Shown here in pieces: positions 44,908 through 54,938 of a DNA stretch of 64,000 nt. The stretch covers positions 1 to 64,000 of the forward strand of contig CAYPET010000002.1 of the NCBI GenBank assembly GCA_964409905.1, in the 5' to 3' direction. The DNA is from JAGNRR01 sp964409905. Lineage in GTDB: Bacteria > Bacteroidota > Bacteroidia > Chitinophagales > Chitinophagaceae. Within the stretch, counting starts at the first letter, position 1, and every line of letters begins with the position of its first letter. A program made the position numbers and the translations under genes. The notes under the pieces are model-generated. The model was not told where the DNA came from. It was given only the letters and a program-made list of their open reading frames with translations, and ran no database searches.

Positions 44908-47337
44908 ATGCCTACCTTAAAGGGTTTATATTTTACATCGGTTAATAAAGATCAACTACGCAACAAGCGCATCATTGATAAATGTCTAGGGCAGATAGAT
45001 TGTTTCACAAAAAAAGACTGGCATACGGATTTTATTTGCCAATCAGATGAGGGGCTGTTGTTTAACGGCAATAAGATAGGCATCAAAGGTCGTAGTCAAT
45101 TTGTCAAATGGCTGCAGGAAAAATCCTTTACCCTTTTTGGTAATTTCAGAGAAGTAAAAAATATATGTGCACGCGAATCTTACGACTATGTATATTTCCG
45201 ACACAGCTTTTTTAATCCTGCTGCCTTACGTCTGTTCAAACGGATTAAACGCATCAATCCACAAACTATTATCATCGTCGAAATATCTACCTACCCATAC
45301 AAGCAAGAATTTAAGGGTCCGGTAAAACGTATATTGTCCTGGGTAGATTTGCTCAGTGCCCGTGCCCTGCGAAATAACGTGGATTATGTGGCCAGTTGCA
45401 GCCCCGATGAGCATATTCTGAACATTCCCGTATTGCACTTTAGTAATGGTTTAATGCGGTCTGTAGATACGAATGTTGCTCGCATCCCCAATTTTGATGC
45501 CCTGCGCATGGTGGCCATCGCATCCAATATTTCATATTGGCATGGTTTTGATCGCATCATTGCCGGCGTGCAAACTTATATGAAGGCCGGGGGTAAAAAA
45601 ATTCGGTTGGACATTATTGGCGAAGGCACTGCCAAAAAAGAGTTGCAACAGCAAGTGCAAAGTCTGGGTCTGCAGGATGTGATTTTTTTTATAGATAAAA
45701 TACCAAGCGAAGAGGTGATAAATCGCCTGCGCGATTACGACCTGGCATTTTCTACACTTGGGATGCACCGCAAAGGGGTGCATTATGATAGCTCAATGAA
45801 AAGCCGAGACTATGCCTATGCCGGTGTGCCCTTTGTGCTTTGCACACCCGATGCCTCGTTTGAAACCGATGGTCCTTATTGGAAATATGTGCCGAATACT
45901 AACGAGGCCATTGATATAGCTGCATGCATACAATTCCTTGAACAACTTCAGCTGTCGCATCCCGATTATCAGCACGAGCTCAGTGCGTTTGCTACCAAAA
46001 CCTTAGACTGGGAATACACCTTCAGTGAAATTGTCAGCGCAATTGCTCGTTTTGGAACAACACCTTACAAACATCCTGCTTTAAACGCTTTTTGTTACTA
46101 CTTCCCACCCATTAAGGCAATAGGCAGCATTCGTACCTATAGTTTTGTACAACAGATGCAACATCACGGTTTTGCTACAACGGTATATAGTACTTCAAAT
46201 GCGGATTTATGTTTTGTAAATGAAGAACTCTTCGACGAGCAAATCCCAACTATCAAAATACCGACTTTGGACTTTCGCACAATTGCGGACAGACCAAAAG
46301 GTGCAAATAATAACATCGGAAAAAATACGCGCATCACAGCAGTCAAAGCTATTTTATTGAAAGTGCTCAATTCTTTTCCGGTCAATATTCTGATTGGCGA
46401 AGGCGGATTGTTTTACATTATACGAGGTTATCAAAAAGCCAAGAAAGACATCACTGCTTCCTCCATAATTTTTTCATCATTCAGGCCGTATTCGGATCAT
46501 ATCATTGCCTATTTATTAAAGCGAAAATTCAAGAACTTATTTTGGATTGCCGACTTTCGAGATTTGCATTACGATAAACACATCAACGATTTTTATTTAG
46601 GAGGTTTGCAAAACTGGTTCAATCGTGTAGTGTTGAAAAAAGCATCACTCGTTACCACTATTTCCATAGGCCTGCAGGAAAAACTATTGACCTACAACAA
46701 CAATGTCTATGTTTTACGCAATGGCATTATTGAAGAGCAGCACATTAGCCAGCGCGAACACTACGACAAATTTACTATTAACTACACGGGCTCGCTCTAT
46801 GCCGGCAAAAGAGATTCGAAAAAGCTGTTTGAAGCCATTAGCCGGCTCATCACCACAGGAGTCATGGCCGCTGATGATGTCCAATTGCAGTATGCGGGCC
46901 AGCACGGAGCAATATGGAATGAATGGATAAGCCAATACAAGCTGGATTCTTTGAATAAGACACTCGGCATGGTGAGTACAAAAGAGGCGATGCTGATGCA
47001 AACAAAAAGTCATATCAATCTGCTACTCAGTTGGAGCTCGCCCGAGGTAAGTGGTATCCTTACTGGAAAATTTTATGAATATTTGAAAACAAAGAATCCT
47101 GTCATATTAATTATTAATGGGATTGAGGACAAAGAGTTTGTGGCCGTGTTTCAGGAAACCAACTGCGGTGCAGTTTTTTATAATGATACGCCCATTAGCC
47201 AACTGGCAGACTACGTGTTCAGTTTGTACCAACAATGGAAAGCCGATCGTGACCTGGATCAATTTGCCGCAAATGTCAAAAATGAGCAGTACAAATGGCC
47301 CGCACTCATAAACCGATTTATTGAATCTGCATTCTAA
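44908..47337 (+). CDS. Tandem fusion of two GT-B glycosyltransferases
   Basis: An 809-residue protein with two complete GT-B-like modules. Module one (about 1-400) has VASCSPDEHI, HGFDRIIAGV, LDIIGEGTAKKELQQQV and KSRDYAYAGVPFVLC. Module two (about 405-809) starts FCYYFPPIKAIGSIRTYSFV, a typical acceptor-domain opening, and has FWIADFRDL, TTISIGLQEKL, YTGSLYAGKRDSKKLFEAI and GKFYEYLKTKNPVILI. Each is the length of a normal family 4 enzyme, so the protein could add two successive sugars. ATG 44908 (MPTLKGLYFTS) is preferred to the frame opening at 44815, which overlaps the divergent gene. Confidence 0.82.
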   Translation: MPTLKGLYFTSVNKDQLRNKRIIDKCLGQIDCFTKKDWHTDFICQSDEGLLFNGNKIGIKGRSQFVKWLQEKSFTLFGNFREVKNICARESYDYVYFRHSFFNPAALRLFKRIKRINPQTIIIVEISTYPYKQEFKGPVKRILSWVDLLSARALRNNVDYVASCSPDEHILNIPVLHFSNGLMRSVDTNVARIPNFDALRMVAIASNISYWHGFDRIIAGVQTYMKAGGKKIRLDIIGEGTAKKELQQQVQSLGLQDVIFFIDKIPSEEVINRLRDYDLAFSTLGMHRKGVHYDSSMKSRDYAYAGVPFVLCTPDASFETDGPYWKYVPNTNEAIDIAACIQFLEQLQLSHPDYQHELSAFATKTLDWEYTFSEIVSAIARFGTTPYKHPALNAFCYYFPPIKAIGSIRTYSFVQQMQHHGFATTVYSTSNADLCFVNEELFDEQIPTIKIPTLDFRTIADRPKGANNNIGKNTRITAVKAILLKVLNSFPVNILIGEGGLFYIIRGYQKAKKDITASSIIFSSFRPYSDHIIAYLLKRKFKNLFWIADFRDLHYDKHINDFYLGGLQNWFNRVVLKKASLVTTISIGLQEKLLTYNNNVYVLRNGIIEEQHISQREHYDKFTINYTGSLYAGKRDSKKLFEAISRLITTGVMAADDVQLQYAGQHGAIWNEWISQYKLDSLNKTLGMVSTKEAMLMQTKSHINLLLSWSSPEVSGILTGKFYEYLKTKNPVILIINGIEDKEFVAVFQETNCGAVFYNDTPISQLADYVFSLYQQWKADRDLDQFAANVKNEQYKWPALINRFIESAF

Positions 47338-47405
47338 CACTACTTTAAAACAATGGGGTTCATCATTTTGTGTGGCCAGCTTTAAAAAATTTATATTTAA
47401 TCATT

Positions 47406-48929
47406 ATGCTAAGAAGCTTCTTGTTAATCCTCATGTTGCAAAGTGCCCTGCACGTTTCGGCACAACAAATTATTACGAAAAAAATTAAGAGCAATACATA
47501 CGAATATTGTGTGAAACCAAATAGTTGGATACAGTATCAATGGAGTTTTGATCGTGGCACGCTGATACAAAACAATAATGACAAGATCCGCATTAGCTCT
47601 ACATCAAAGCCTAGCTGGGTAAGGGTAATTGAGCAACCTTTATTTCCCAATCGCATATTCCATATAGCCAACTACGGTGCAGTGGGCAATGGCCTAACCG
47701 ATGATACTAAGGCTATACAAAAAGCTACTGATGCACTGGCAAATGCCGGCGGCGGCACTTTGATGTTTGAAGCAGGTAAAACTTACATGGTAACGTCAGT
47801 ATTAATCAGTGAAGGGATTCATTATAAAGGCAACAATAGCACAATTAAACGTCCACCAAATCAAGGCAAGTGGACGCGCACTTTTCGTACCGACTATGAC
47901 AAGACTTTCAGAAGCGAGAGCCGACCACTCAAAATAAGCGAGTTTACTTTCGATGGCAACCGCAAGCAGCAGGGCGCCTATCTGAACTATGAACTGCAAC
48001 AAGCACATCAGATATTTTTAGCCTGTGGCATGAAAGGTGCAGCACCAAAGGATACAGGCCGACTCAAAGTGTTCATAGAAGATTGTCATTTCATTGAAAA
48101 TGTGGCGGATGGCATCTCGCAAGGTGTAAACGTGGACTTAACCGTGCGGAACTGTGATGCAAAAAATGTTTTTCGTGGTGGTTATGTTTGCACCGGTGGC
48201 AATTCTATTGCCAGAATTGAAAACTTTACCACCTTGCCCGGCGATATTGTTTCGGGCATAGACCTCGAAATTGATAATGGCGGCTACAATAGCAGGGCTG
48301 CGTCCGATATTTATTTTAATAATTTAAAAGTGTTGGATGGCGATTTGGATATTAATGTACTGGGCAATTCAAACGTAGTAATAAAGAATAGCCAGATTTT
48401 AAACCCGCCAATTGCTATATATGCGCCGCATGCTACAGTTGTATTTAACAGTACCACATTAACCTTCGGTACCAACAATAGCGCTGAGGGAGGAGCCGGG
48501 GCTATCACTTTTCCGCATAAACTCTTTTTCTTAAATACGATTATCCGGTTACAAAAGCAGTCAGAAAGCACATTGTCTGCCGCAATATTTATACGCAATC
48601 TGGTCAGCGGCTCTGTATTGCCCAAAATGGACTTGTATTTTAAAAATGTGACATTTCAAACCGTAGGGTTTAGCAATAATACCGAAAAACGTTTCCCTAT
48701 TGTGTATTACGACGATTATACCACTAAGGGGAAGTTGAATATACATTTGGATAATACCACCTTTAGCAATGACTTTAGCGCAACGATAGGCACTATCGTA
48801 TATCAAAAAGATAAAAAGTTTAAAGATTATCAGGTAGACAGGAAAAGCAATGCCATAGAGACAATAAGAAATGCTACAATACAGCCACCGGCACCCAACT
48901 TAAAACGCATTGGTGTTTGGACTGAATAA
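47406..48929 (+). CDS. Secreted right-handed beta-helix protein, pectate lyase-like fold
   Basis: A 507-residue protein with a signal peptide (MLRSFLLILMLQSALHVSAQ). At about residue 80 comes NYGAVGNGLTDDTKAIQKAT with the following GGGTLMFEAGKTYMV, the hallmark of the Pectate_lyase_3/glycosyl hydrolase 28-like beta-helix, then many Asn-rich rungs. It could cleave or modify the polysaccharide made by the cluster, but catalytic residues cannot be assigned. No T9SS sorting domain is visible at the C-terminus. The frame opens at GTG 47370, but ATG 47406 gives the clean signal peptide. Confidence 0.78.
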   Translation: MLRSFLLILMLQSALHVSAQQIITKKIKSNTYEYCVKPNSWIQYQWSFDRGTLIQNNNDKIRISSTSKPSWVRVIEQPLFPNRIFHIANYGAVGNGLTDDTKAIQKATDALANAGGGTLMFEAGKTYMVTSVLISEGIHYKGNNSTIKRPPNQGKWTRTFRTDYDKTFRSESRPLKISEFTFDGNRKQQGAYLNYELQQAHQIFLACGMKGAAPKDTGRLKVFIEDCHFIENVADGISQGVNVDLTVRNCDAKNVFRGGYVCTGGNSIARIENFTTLPGDIVSGIDLEIDNGGYNSRAASDIYFNNLKVLDGDLDINVLGNSNVVIKNSQILNPPIAIYAPHATVVFNSTTLTFGTNNSAEGGAGAITFPHKLFFLNTIIRLQKQSESTLSAAIFIRNLVSGSVLPKMDLYFKNVTFQTVGFSNNTEKRFPIVYYDDYTTKGKLNIHLDNTTFSNDFSATIGTIVYQKDKKFKDYQVDRKSNAIETIRNATIQPPAPNLKRIGVWTE

Positions 48930-48990
48930 TGATGTGTTACAAGAACATCAATTGTTTTAGCAGATACTGGAGTATTTTTACGCAGTTAAG

Positions 48991-50262
48991 GTGAATGAAA
49001 AAATAAACATAATGTCAGGCGTCGAGGCAGGTTCACATCGCAACATAGCAGGAAATATTTTAATTCTTTTTCTGTGTGCCGCTTATGCGCTCTTCTCACT
49101 CACCCAATTTGGTATTAGCGTTGGCACCTTTGGGTTAATCTTGTCTGATATGCTTATTATCATATCAGCTATGATTGGGCTTTTCACCTTTCGTACAGAG
49201 AAAAAGTACGGACGGGTGACCATATTCATCATACTGACCGCTATACTTTTTGTGCTCACTGCGCTGAGCATTGTTAACAGCATCAGCCCGGCAATGTATT
49301 TAAGCGGTATGTTACCTTGGTTTTTTACCATTGTATTTTTGTTTGTATTCATCCGTACTATTCGGTTTAACCCAACGAAGTTTTTAAGATTGCTAAAAAT
49401 ATTTTTGGTGCTGGCATTGGCAATCAATTCAATACCGGCAATACTTTCTTTGGCTGGCTTGCGGCTAGATATATGCTTCGATCCGGTACGGTATCGCGGG
49501 TTTACCATTAATGCTAATCAGGTAATATCCCATATTTTGGTCACCATTTTTATCTATGGCACCATAGAGTTTCATGAAAAAAAATCGGGACTCCGGACAC
49601 TGCTGGTTTGCTTGTTGAGTTTGCCAGCGTTGTTATTGTCAGGTTCTCGTACGGCAACCATTATTGTATTTGGCTTATTGGCCGTTACCTTGTTACTGTT
49701 GTTTTTTAAATTAAATTTTGGTGGCAAAATAAAATTTGCTATTGTGGCTTTTGCATTGGTTATGCTGAGCTTACCGGTCATCAATCAGTTTATAGAAAAT
49801 AACTTTGCTGTGCAACGCGGCTTATTGATTTTGAGCTATGCTACCGGAGAAGAAAAACTAGATGCAAGTGCTCAGACGCGTGACTGGCAGCGGGAGTATG
49901 GTACAAAGTTGTATATGGAAAATCCAATTTTTGGAGTGGGCATTAATCAATTTAAAGAATATTATCATCAGGAGGAAGTCCACAATACATACGTCAATGC
50001 ATTGTATGAAACGGGCACTTTGGGCTTTATAGCCATGTTATTTTTTTGGGCCTTTTTATATGCCACAGTTTTATTTAGCCCAAACCTCAATAGGTCTGCC
50101 AAGTTTTTCGTGTTGGCAACCTTGGCATTATTTACAGCCATGAATACTTATCACATTTTCTTTCGTGAGCGTTGGGTTTGGTTCTATTTTATATTTATCG
50201 TTTACCTATCAACCCCCCTATATAAACAACACATAGTAAAAAAGCAACCTAACACAAAATGA
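48991..50262 (+). CDS. O-antigen ligase/polymerase-type membrane protein (Wzy/WaaL-like)
   Basis: A 423-residue integral membrane protein with about 10-12 hydrophobic segments and a large periplasmic loop. The loop has TRDWQREYGTKLYMENPIFGVG followed by EVHNTYVNALYETGTLGF, matching the Wzy_C/O-antigen ligase pattern (R...NP..G.G...HN.y...l.e.G..G). It would polymerise repeat units or ligate them to lipid A core. The frame starts at GTG 48991; ATG 49012 (MSGVEAG) is an alternative. Confidence 0.87.
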   Translation: MNEKINIMSGVEAGSHRNIAGNILILFLCAAYALFSLTQFGISVGTFGLILSDMLIIISAMIGLFTFRTEKKYGRVTIFIILTAILFVLTALSIVNSISPAMYLSGMLPWFFTIVFLFVFIRTIRFNPTKFLRLLKIFLVLALAINSIPAILSLAGLRLDICFDPVRYRGFTINANQVISHILVTIFIYGTIEFHEKKSGLRTLLVCLLSLPALLLSGSRTATIIVFGLLAVTLLLLFFKLNFGGKIKFAIVAFALVMLSLPVINQFIENNFAVQRGLLILSYATGEEKLDASAQTRDWQREYGTKLYMENPIFGVGINQFKEYYHQEEVHNTYVNALYETGTLGFIAMLFFWAFLYATVLFSPNLNRSAKFFVLATLALFTAMNTYHIFFRERWVWFYFIFIVYLSTPLYKQHIVKKQPNTK

Positions 50263-50346
50263 TAATAATGTAGCCTGCATTCGTTAGCTAACTAAGTATG
50301 AGATGGATAAGATATTAAACCAAAATAAACGATTTTCGCTGAACAG

Positions 50347-52251
50347 ATGTGTAGAATAGCCGGTGTTATAAATTTTAGAAAAGAGCTAAGCGATGCCGAT
50401 TGGCAGGCATTGCAATCATGTAGTAAGATATTGGAAAAAGGGGGGCCTGATGCCGCCGGATTTAAACGGAACGAAAAAGCAGCCTTTCTACATCGTCGCC
50501 TTTCCATCATTGATACTTCAACTGCTGCCAATCAGCCTTTTGTTAGTCAAGATGGCCGTTTCCAGTTTATATATAATGGCGAAATATTCAATTATAAAGC
50601 ACTGTACGAAAAATACTTGCTACCTAAAGGGGTGATGCTCAAGACAAGTTCGGACACTGAAGTTTTGTTTGAATTACTGAAAAATTATGGCAGTACTTGC
50701 TTACAATGGTTGTCAGGTTTTTTTGCTTTTTGCTTTTATGATGTGCAATCGCATACCGCGCTTTTGGCGCGTGATCGATTTGGGAAAAAACCCATGGTGG
50801 TTTATCAAAATGACGACAAAATAATTTTTGCATCTGAAATGAAGGCTATACTCGCCTTCGACTTTGATAAAATCATCAGCCCCACAGCGGTGCAGCTATA
50901 CTTTCGTCTGAATTATTTGCCACCACACCTGAGCATCCTGAAACAGGTATATAAGCTCAAACCCGGTCATTACATACAATTGCAGGCCAGTGGTGTGGAG
51001 GAAAAGGCTTATTATAAAACTGAAAAGCACCCTGCCGAATATAAAGAGCATACCTACCAGCAAGCTAAAGATATGCTGATTGAAAAAATGGCGGCATCGG
51101 TGCAGGAGCGTATGATTGCCGATGTGCCATTGGGGGCCTTTTTGAGTGGCGGTATTGATAGCTCAGTCGTAGTGGCATTAGCTGCTCAATGCACCAAGCA
51201 TCTTAATACATTTTCTATCGGATATAAGAATAACCCAATTTTCGATGAAACAAAATACGCTAAGCTGGTAGCCAATAAATACCAGACGAATCATGAAGTT
51301 TTTTATTTAGACGAGGATGATTTTAAAAACGAAGTATTCCATTTGCTGGACTACCTTGACGAACCTTTTGCGGATAGCTCGGCCATTCCACAATATATTC
51401 TGTGCAAACAAACCCGTAAAAAAGTGACGGTGGCCCTTAGTGGTGATGGGGGCGACGAGGTTTTTGCCGGTTATAACAAGCACAAAGCCGAATGGTTGTT
51501 TCGCAACAATACACTGCTAACAACTTTTGCAAAATCAACGGCACCGGTTTGGGAAAAATTGCCAAAATCAAGAAACTCGGCATTAGGGAATAAAATTCGG
51601 CAATTAAACAAATTTGCAAAAGGTGCTAAACTGGATATGAAAGAACGATATTTCCAATGGTGCTCAATTTTGGCTGCTGATGAGGCCATGCCCCTGTTTG
51701 CAGCTGCCTTTGCCCGGCAAATCAATATGCAAGATGCCGAGACTATTCGGGAGCAGTACTCACAGCATATTCAATCAAATGATTTTAATGAATTTTTATT
51801 AGCTGATTTAAACTTGGTGCTGCCTGGCGATATGCTACAAAAAGTGGATATGATGAGTATGGCCAATAGTCTGGAGGTACGCTCTCCCTTTCTGGATTTT
51901 AAAGTGGTGGATTTTGCCTTCTCATTACCAGCCGAATACAAAATAAATAAGCAACTTAAGAAACGCATTGTGCAGGATGCCTTTCGTGATATGTTACCCG
52001 AAGAAATTTATAACCGCCCGAAACAAGGATTTGAAATCCCATTGCTAGACTGGTTCAGAAAGGATTTATACTCCTACATCTTCGATGACTTGTTGAATGA
52101 AGAGTTTATCAACCAGCAGGGAATTTTTGATTTTGCGCAAATAGAAAAATTAAGAGATAAACTCCTTTCCAATAATCCGGAATATGTTCAGGCTACTATA
52201 TGGGCACTAGTAGTATTTCAACATTGGTACAAAAAATATTTCAGCAAATGA
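50347..52251 (+). CDS. Second AsnB-type glutamine-dependent amidotransferase
   Basis: A 634-residue AsnB-like enzyme. Cys2 (MCRIAG) is the glutaminase nucleophile; YNGEIFNYKAL and SSDTEV belong to the class II amidotransferase domain; SGGIDSSVVVAL is the synthetase PP-loop and SGDGGDEVFAGY the second ATP-site motif. It is only moderately like the copy at 37076. It overlaps the next glycosyltransferase by an ATGA (52248-52251), so it is coupled to sugar assembly; amidation of a uronic acid residue is the likely role. Confidence 0.88.
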   Translation: MCRIAGVINFRKELSDADWQALQSCSKILEKGGPDAAGFKRNEKAAFLHRRLSIIDTSTAANQPFVSQDGRFQFIYNGEIFNYKALYEKYLLPKGVMLKTSSDTEVLFELLKNYGSTCLQWLSGFFAFCFYDVQSHTALLARDRFGKKPMVVYQNDDKIIFASEMKAILAFDFDKIISPTAVQLYFRLNYLPPHLSILKQVYKLKPGHYIQLQASGVEEKAYYKTEKHPAEYKEHTYQQAKDMLIEKMAASVQERMIADVPLGAFLSGGIDSSVVVALAAQCTKHLNTFSIGYKNNPIFDETKYAKLVANKYQTNHEVFYLDEDDFKNEVFHLLDYLDEPFADSSAIPQYILCKQTRKKVTVALSGDGGDEVFAGYNKHKAEWLFRNNTLLTTFAKSTAPVWEKLPKSRNSALGNKIRQLNKFAKGAKLDMKERYFQWCSILAADEAMPLFAAAFARQINMQDAETIREQYSQHIQSNDFNEFLLADLNLVLPGDMLQKVDMMSMANSLEVRSPFLDFKVVDFAFSLPAEYKINKQLKKRIVQDAFRDMLPEEIYNRPKQGFEIPLLDWFRKDLYSYIFDDLLNEEFINQQGIFDFAQIEKLRDKLLSNNPEYVQATIWALVVFQHWYKKYFSK

Positions 52252-53363
52252 ACATAGCCATAACTGCTAATACCGCATGGAATCTTTACAATTTTCGGAA
52301 GGCATTAATTTTATTGTTGTTGAAGGAAGGTCATCGGGTATTTGCCATAGCGCCTCAGGATGAATCTGTCGATAAGCTAGTGGCGGAAACCGGGGTAACG
52401 TTCCTCTCTTTAGTACAACTTTCACGAAAAGGCAGTAATCCGATACAGGATGTAAAGCTTATTCGCGAGTATCAAAAAATTTATCAGGACAATAAAATAG
52501 ATGTGGCCATTCAGTACACTATAAAGCCCAATATTTATGGCAGTATCGCCGGCGCCCGTACTGGCACAAAAACCATTTCCAATCTCACAGGCCTGGGCTA
52601 TGTTTTTTTAAATAAGTCTTTAAAAAATCGCATTGCTAAAAAGCTATACAAAATGGCCTTGGCCAAAACCAATGTAGCCTGCTTTCATAATGCAGCAGAT
52701 GCTAAACTGTTTAAGGAATTGAAGCTTGTAAAAGCTGATAAGATAAATGTCGTTCATGGTTCAGGAGTGGATGCCGATTATTTTCAATACTCACCAAGAC
52801 GAGAAAATGACCAGTTCGTATTCTTATTTATTGGCCGCTTATTATACGATAAAGGTATACGTGAATTGTTGGAAGCCTATAAAAAACTTAGTCAGGCTGT
52901 TAGCAAGCCTGTAGTGCTGCATATACTTGGCGATATTGATGAAGGCAATCCGGCCTCCTTATCTACGACAGTTTTTGAGCAGTATACGAATACCTTAAAT
53001 ATCCAGCACCATGGCATGCAAGACGATGTGAAGCCCTATATCAATGCATCAGATTGTGTTGTACTGCCATCTTACCGTGAAGGTTTACCAAAGTCACTTA
53101 TAGAAGCTATGAGTATGGAGCGACCCATCATTACGGTTAATAGTGTTGGGTGTGCGCATCTCATCGTGAATAATCAGAATGGATATTTGGCCGAAGTAAA
53201 ATCTAGTGAAAGCCTTTTTCAGCAAATGAAAAAGATGGTTGACTTATCAGCAGAGCAGCGAAAAACGATGGGCGCTTTTGGCCGAAAGTTGGTTCTGGAA
53301 AATTATAGTGCCGAAATCATCAATAAACAGTACATCAAGTTAATTTCGCAACTTGATGCATAA
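52248..53363 (+). CDS. Family 4 glycosyltransferase
   Basis: A 371-residue GT-B enzyme of the PglA/WbpT-like group. The N-terminus is AITANTAWNLYNFRKALILL, then AIQYTIKPNIYGSIAGARTG, the donor-domain FLFIGRLLYDKGIRELLEAY and the EX7E-type motif YREGLPKSLIEAMSMERPII. The start ATG 52248 lies inside the asnB stop (ATGA) and rules out the longer frame from 52200. It overlaps the 4-epimerase gene by eight bases. Confidence 0.9.
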   Translation: MNIAITANTAWNLYNFRKALILLLLKEGHRVFAIAPQDESVDKLVAETGVTFLSLVQLSRKGSNPIQDVKLIREYQKIYQDNKIDVAIQYTIKPNIYGSIAGARTGTKTISNLTGLGYVFLNKSLKNRIAKKLYKMALAKTNVACFHNAADAKLFKELKLVKADKINVVHGSGVDADYFQYSPRRENDQFVFLFIGRLLYDKGIRELLEAYKKLSQAVSKPVVLHILGDIDEGNPASLSTTVFEQYTNTLNIQHHGMQDDVKPYINASDCVVLPSYREGLPKSLIEAMSMERPIITVNSVGCAHLIVNNQNGYLAEVKSSESLFQQMKKMVDLSAEQRKTMGAFGRKLVLENYSAEIINKQYIKLISQLDA

Positions 53364-54318
53364 AATCCTACTGACCGGAGGTGCCGGTTTTATTGGTTCC
53401 AATTTATTACGCGCATTATTGGCTGACGATAGAGTTGCTTTGGTGCGAGTGATGGATAATTTTGAAACAGGTTACAGACAGAACTTAGAAGACGTAAAGC
53501 AGCATCCCAAATTTGAACTTGTGGAGGCCTCTATTACCGATGCTATGGCCTGCGAAAAAGCTATGCAGGGGATTGATTTGGTGAGTCACCAAGCCGCATT
53601 AGGCTCAGTGCCCCGCAGTATTGACAACCCGATTGCCACAAACGAGACGAACATTACCGGCACGCTCAATATTTTTACGGCCGCCAAAAATGCGGGTGTC
53701 AAACGCATTGTCTATGCAGCATCTTCTTCTACATATGGTGATAGCCCCAGTCTGCCTAAGGTAGAAGATATTATTGGCAACCCCTTGTCACCCTATGCAG
53801 TGACCAAATACGTTATGGAGTTATATGCCAGTGTATTCAAGCGCACCTATGACCTTGACTTTATCGGTCTACGTTATTTCAATGTATTTGGCCCTCATCA
53901 ATCACCCAAAGGTGCCTATGCGGCAGTTATTCCTTTATTTATGGATGCCGTACTAAATAATGAGCCGCCCACCATCAATGGCGATGGTAGCAACAGCCGA
54001 GATTTTACTTTTGTCGAAAATGTAGTTCAGGTAAACATTAATGCATTATTTACTGATAATAGCCATGCGCTCAACCAAGTGTACAACGTAGCCTATGGTC
54101 AGAGTACGACTTTATGGGCATTATTTGAAATGATACGCGACATTGCAGCTGTTGATATGAATCCAATCTTTGGCCCACCTCGCATTGGTGATATACCGCA
54201 TAGCTTAGCTGATATTTCCAAAGCAACCAAACAGTTGTCGTACAACCCAACGGTAGCGGTGCGTCAAGGCTTAGAAAAAAGTTTTGCTTGGTATAAAGAG
54301 CATCGCCAGTATTTTTAA
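53356..54318 (+). CDS. WbpP/TviC-like UDP-N-acetylhexosamine(uronate) 4-epimerase
   Basis: A 320-residue extended SDR. It has LTGGAGFIGSNLL, the SVPRSIDNP substrate loop, ASSSTYGDSPSLPK and LSPYAVTKYVMELY (Tyr-x-x-x-Lys), FNVFGPHQSPKGAYAAVIP and SRDFTFVENVVQ. All are typical of WbpP/TviC, which interconvert UDP-GlcNAc(A) and UDP-GalNAc(A). A TTG just before the ATG also could start it. It is the last gene of the cluster; its stop overlaps the rnhB stop by four bases, tail-to-tail. Confidence 0.9.
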   Translation: MHKILLTGGAGFIGSNLLRALLADDRVALVRVMDNFETGYRQNLEDVKQHPKFELVEASITDAMACEKAMQGIDLVSHQAALGSVPRSIDNPIATNETNITGTLNIFTAAKNAGVKRIVYAASSSTYGDSPSLPKVEDIIGNPLSPYAVTKYVMELYASVFKRTYDLDFIGLRYFNVFGPHQSPKGAYAAVIPLFMDAVLNNEPPTINGDGSNSRDFTFVENVVQVNINALFTDNSHALNQVYNVAYGQSTTLWALFEMIRDIAAVDMNPIFGPPRIGDIPHSLADISKATKQLSYNPTVAVRQGLEKSFAWYKEHRQYF

Positions 54319-54908
54319 ACAAGGTGTTGTCCACCATTAAAACTTAAACGGTGGTGTGGCGTTGTGCCATATGCAGCAATGGCCTCCCGATGAGCCTGCG
54401 TGCCATAACCTTTGTTATTTTGCCACTTGTATTGCGGATATTTTTTGGCTATGCGCAACATGTAATCATCTCGATAGGTCTTGGCCAAAATGCTGGCAGC
54501 GGCAATACTTGCAATCTTTTCGTCTCCTTTCACAATGCATTCATGTGGTATTTTTTTGTAGGCCCGAAACAAATGACCATCTATCAGCAAAATATCAGGC
54601 GATACATGTAATTTGGCTATAGCCAGATGCATTGCTCGAAAAGATGCTTGTAAGATGTTTATCTTGTCAATCATGCGGGGAGAAACTTGCGATACTGAAT
54701 AAGCCACTGCCGCTTTTTCTATTATGGGTTTTAGCATTGCCCGGGTATTGGCACTTATCTTTTTTGAATCATTTAATGCAGGATGATAAAAATCTTTTGG
54801 CAAAATAACGGCAGCAGCAAATACCGGTCCTGCAAGACAACCCCGTCCGGCTTCATCGCAACCGGCCTCAATTAAATGTTGATGTATATAGGGTCTTAAC
54901 AATGTCAC
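54315..54908 (-). CDS. rnhB: Ribonuclease HII
   Basis: A 197-residue RNase HII that removes ribonucleotides from DNA. It has the catalytic Asp-Glu in AGCDEAGRGCLAGPVFAA, the third Asp in LLIDGH, and SIAAASILAKTYRDDYM with the final acidic residue. The C-terminal HREAIAAYGTTPHHRLSF is characteristic. The start is GTG 54908 (TTG 54902 is also possible). It lies back to back with ctaA. Confidence 0.95.
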   Translation of the reverse strand: MTLLRPYIHQHLIEAGCDEAGRGCLAGPVFAAAVILPKDFYHPALNDSKKISANTRAMLKPIIEKAAVAYSVSQVSPRMIDKINILQASFRAMHLAIAKLHVSPDILLIDGHLFRAYKKIPHECIVKGDEKIASIAAASILAKTYRDDYMLRIAKKYPQYKWQNNKGYGTQAHREAIAAYGTTPHHRLSFNGGQHLV

Positions 54909-54938
54909 AAAATAACTATTTCGTTTGCGAATGAATGA

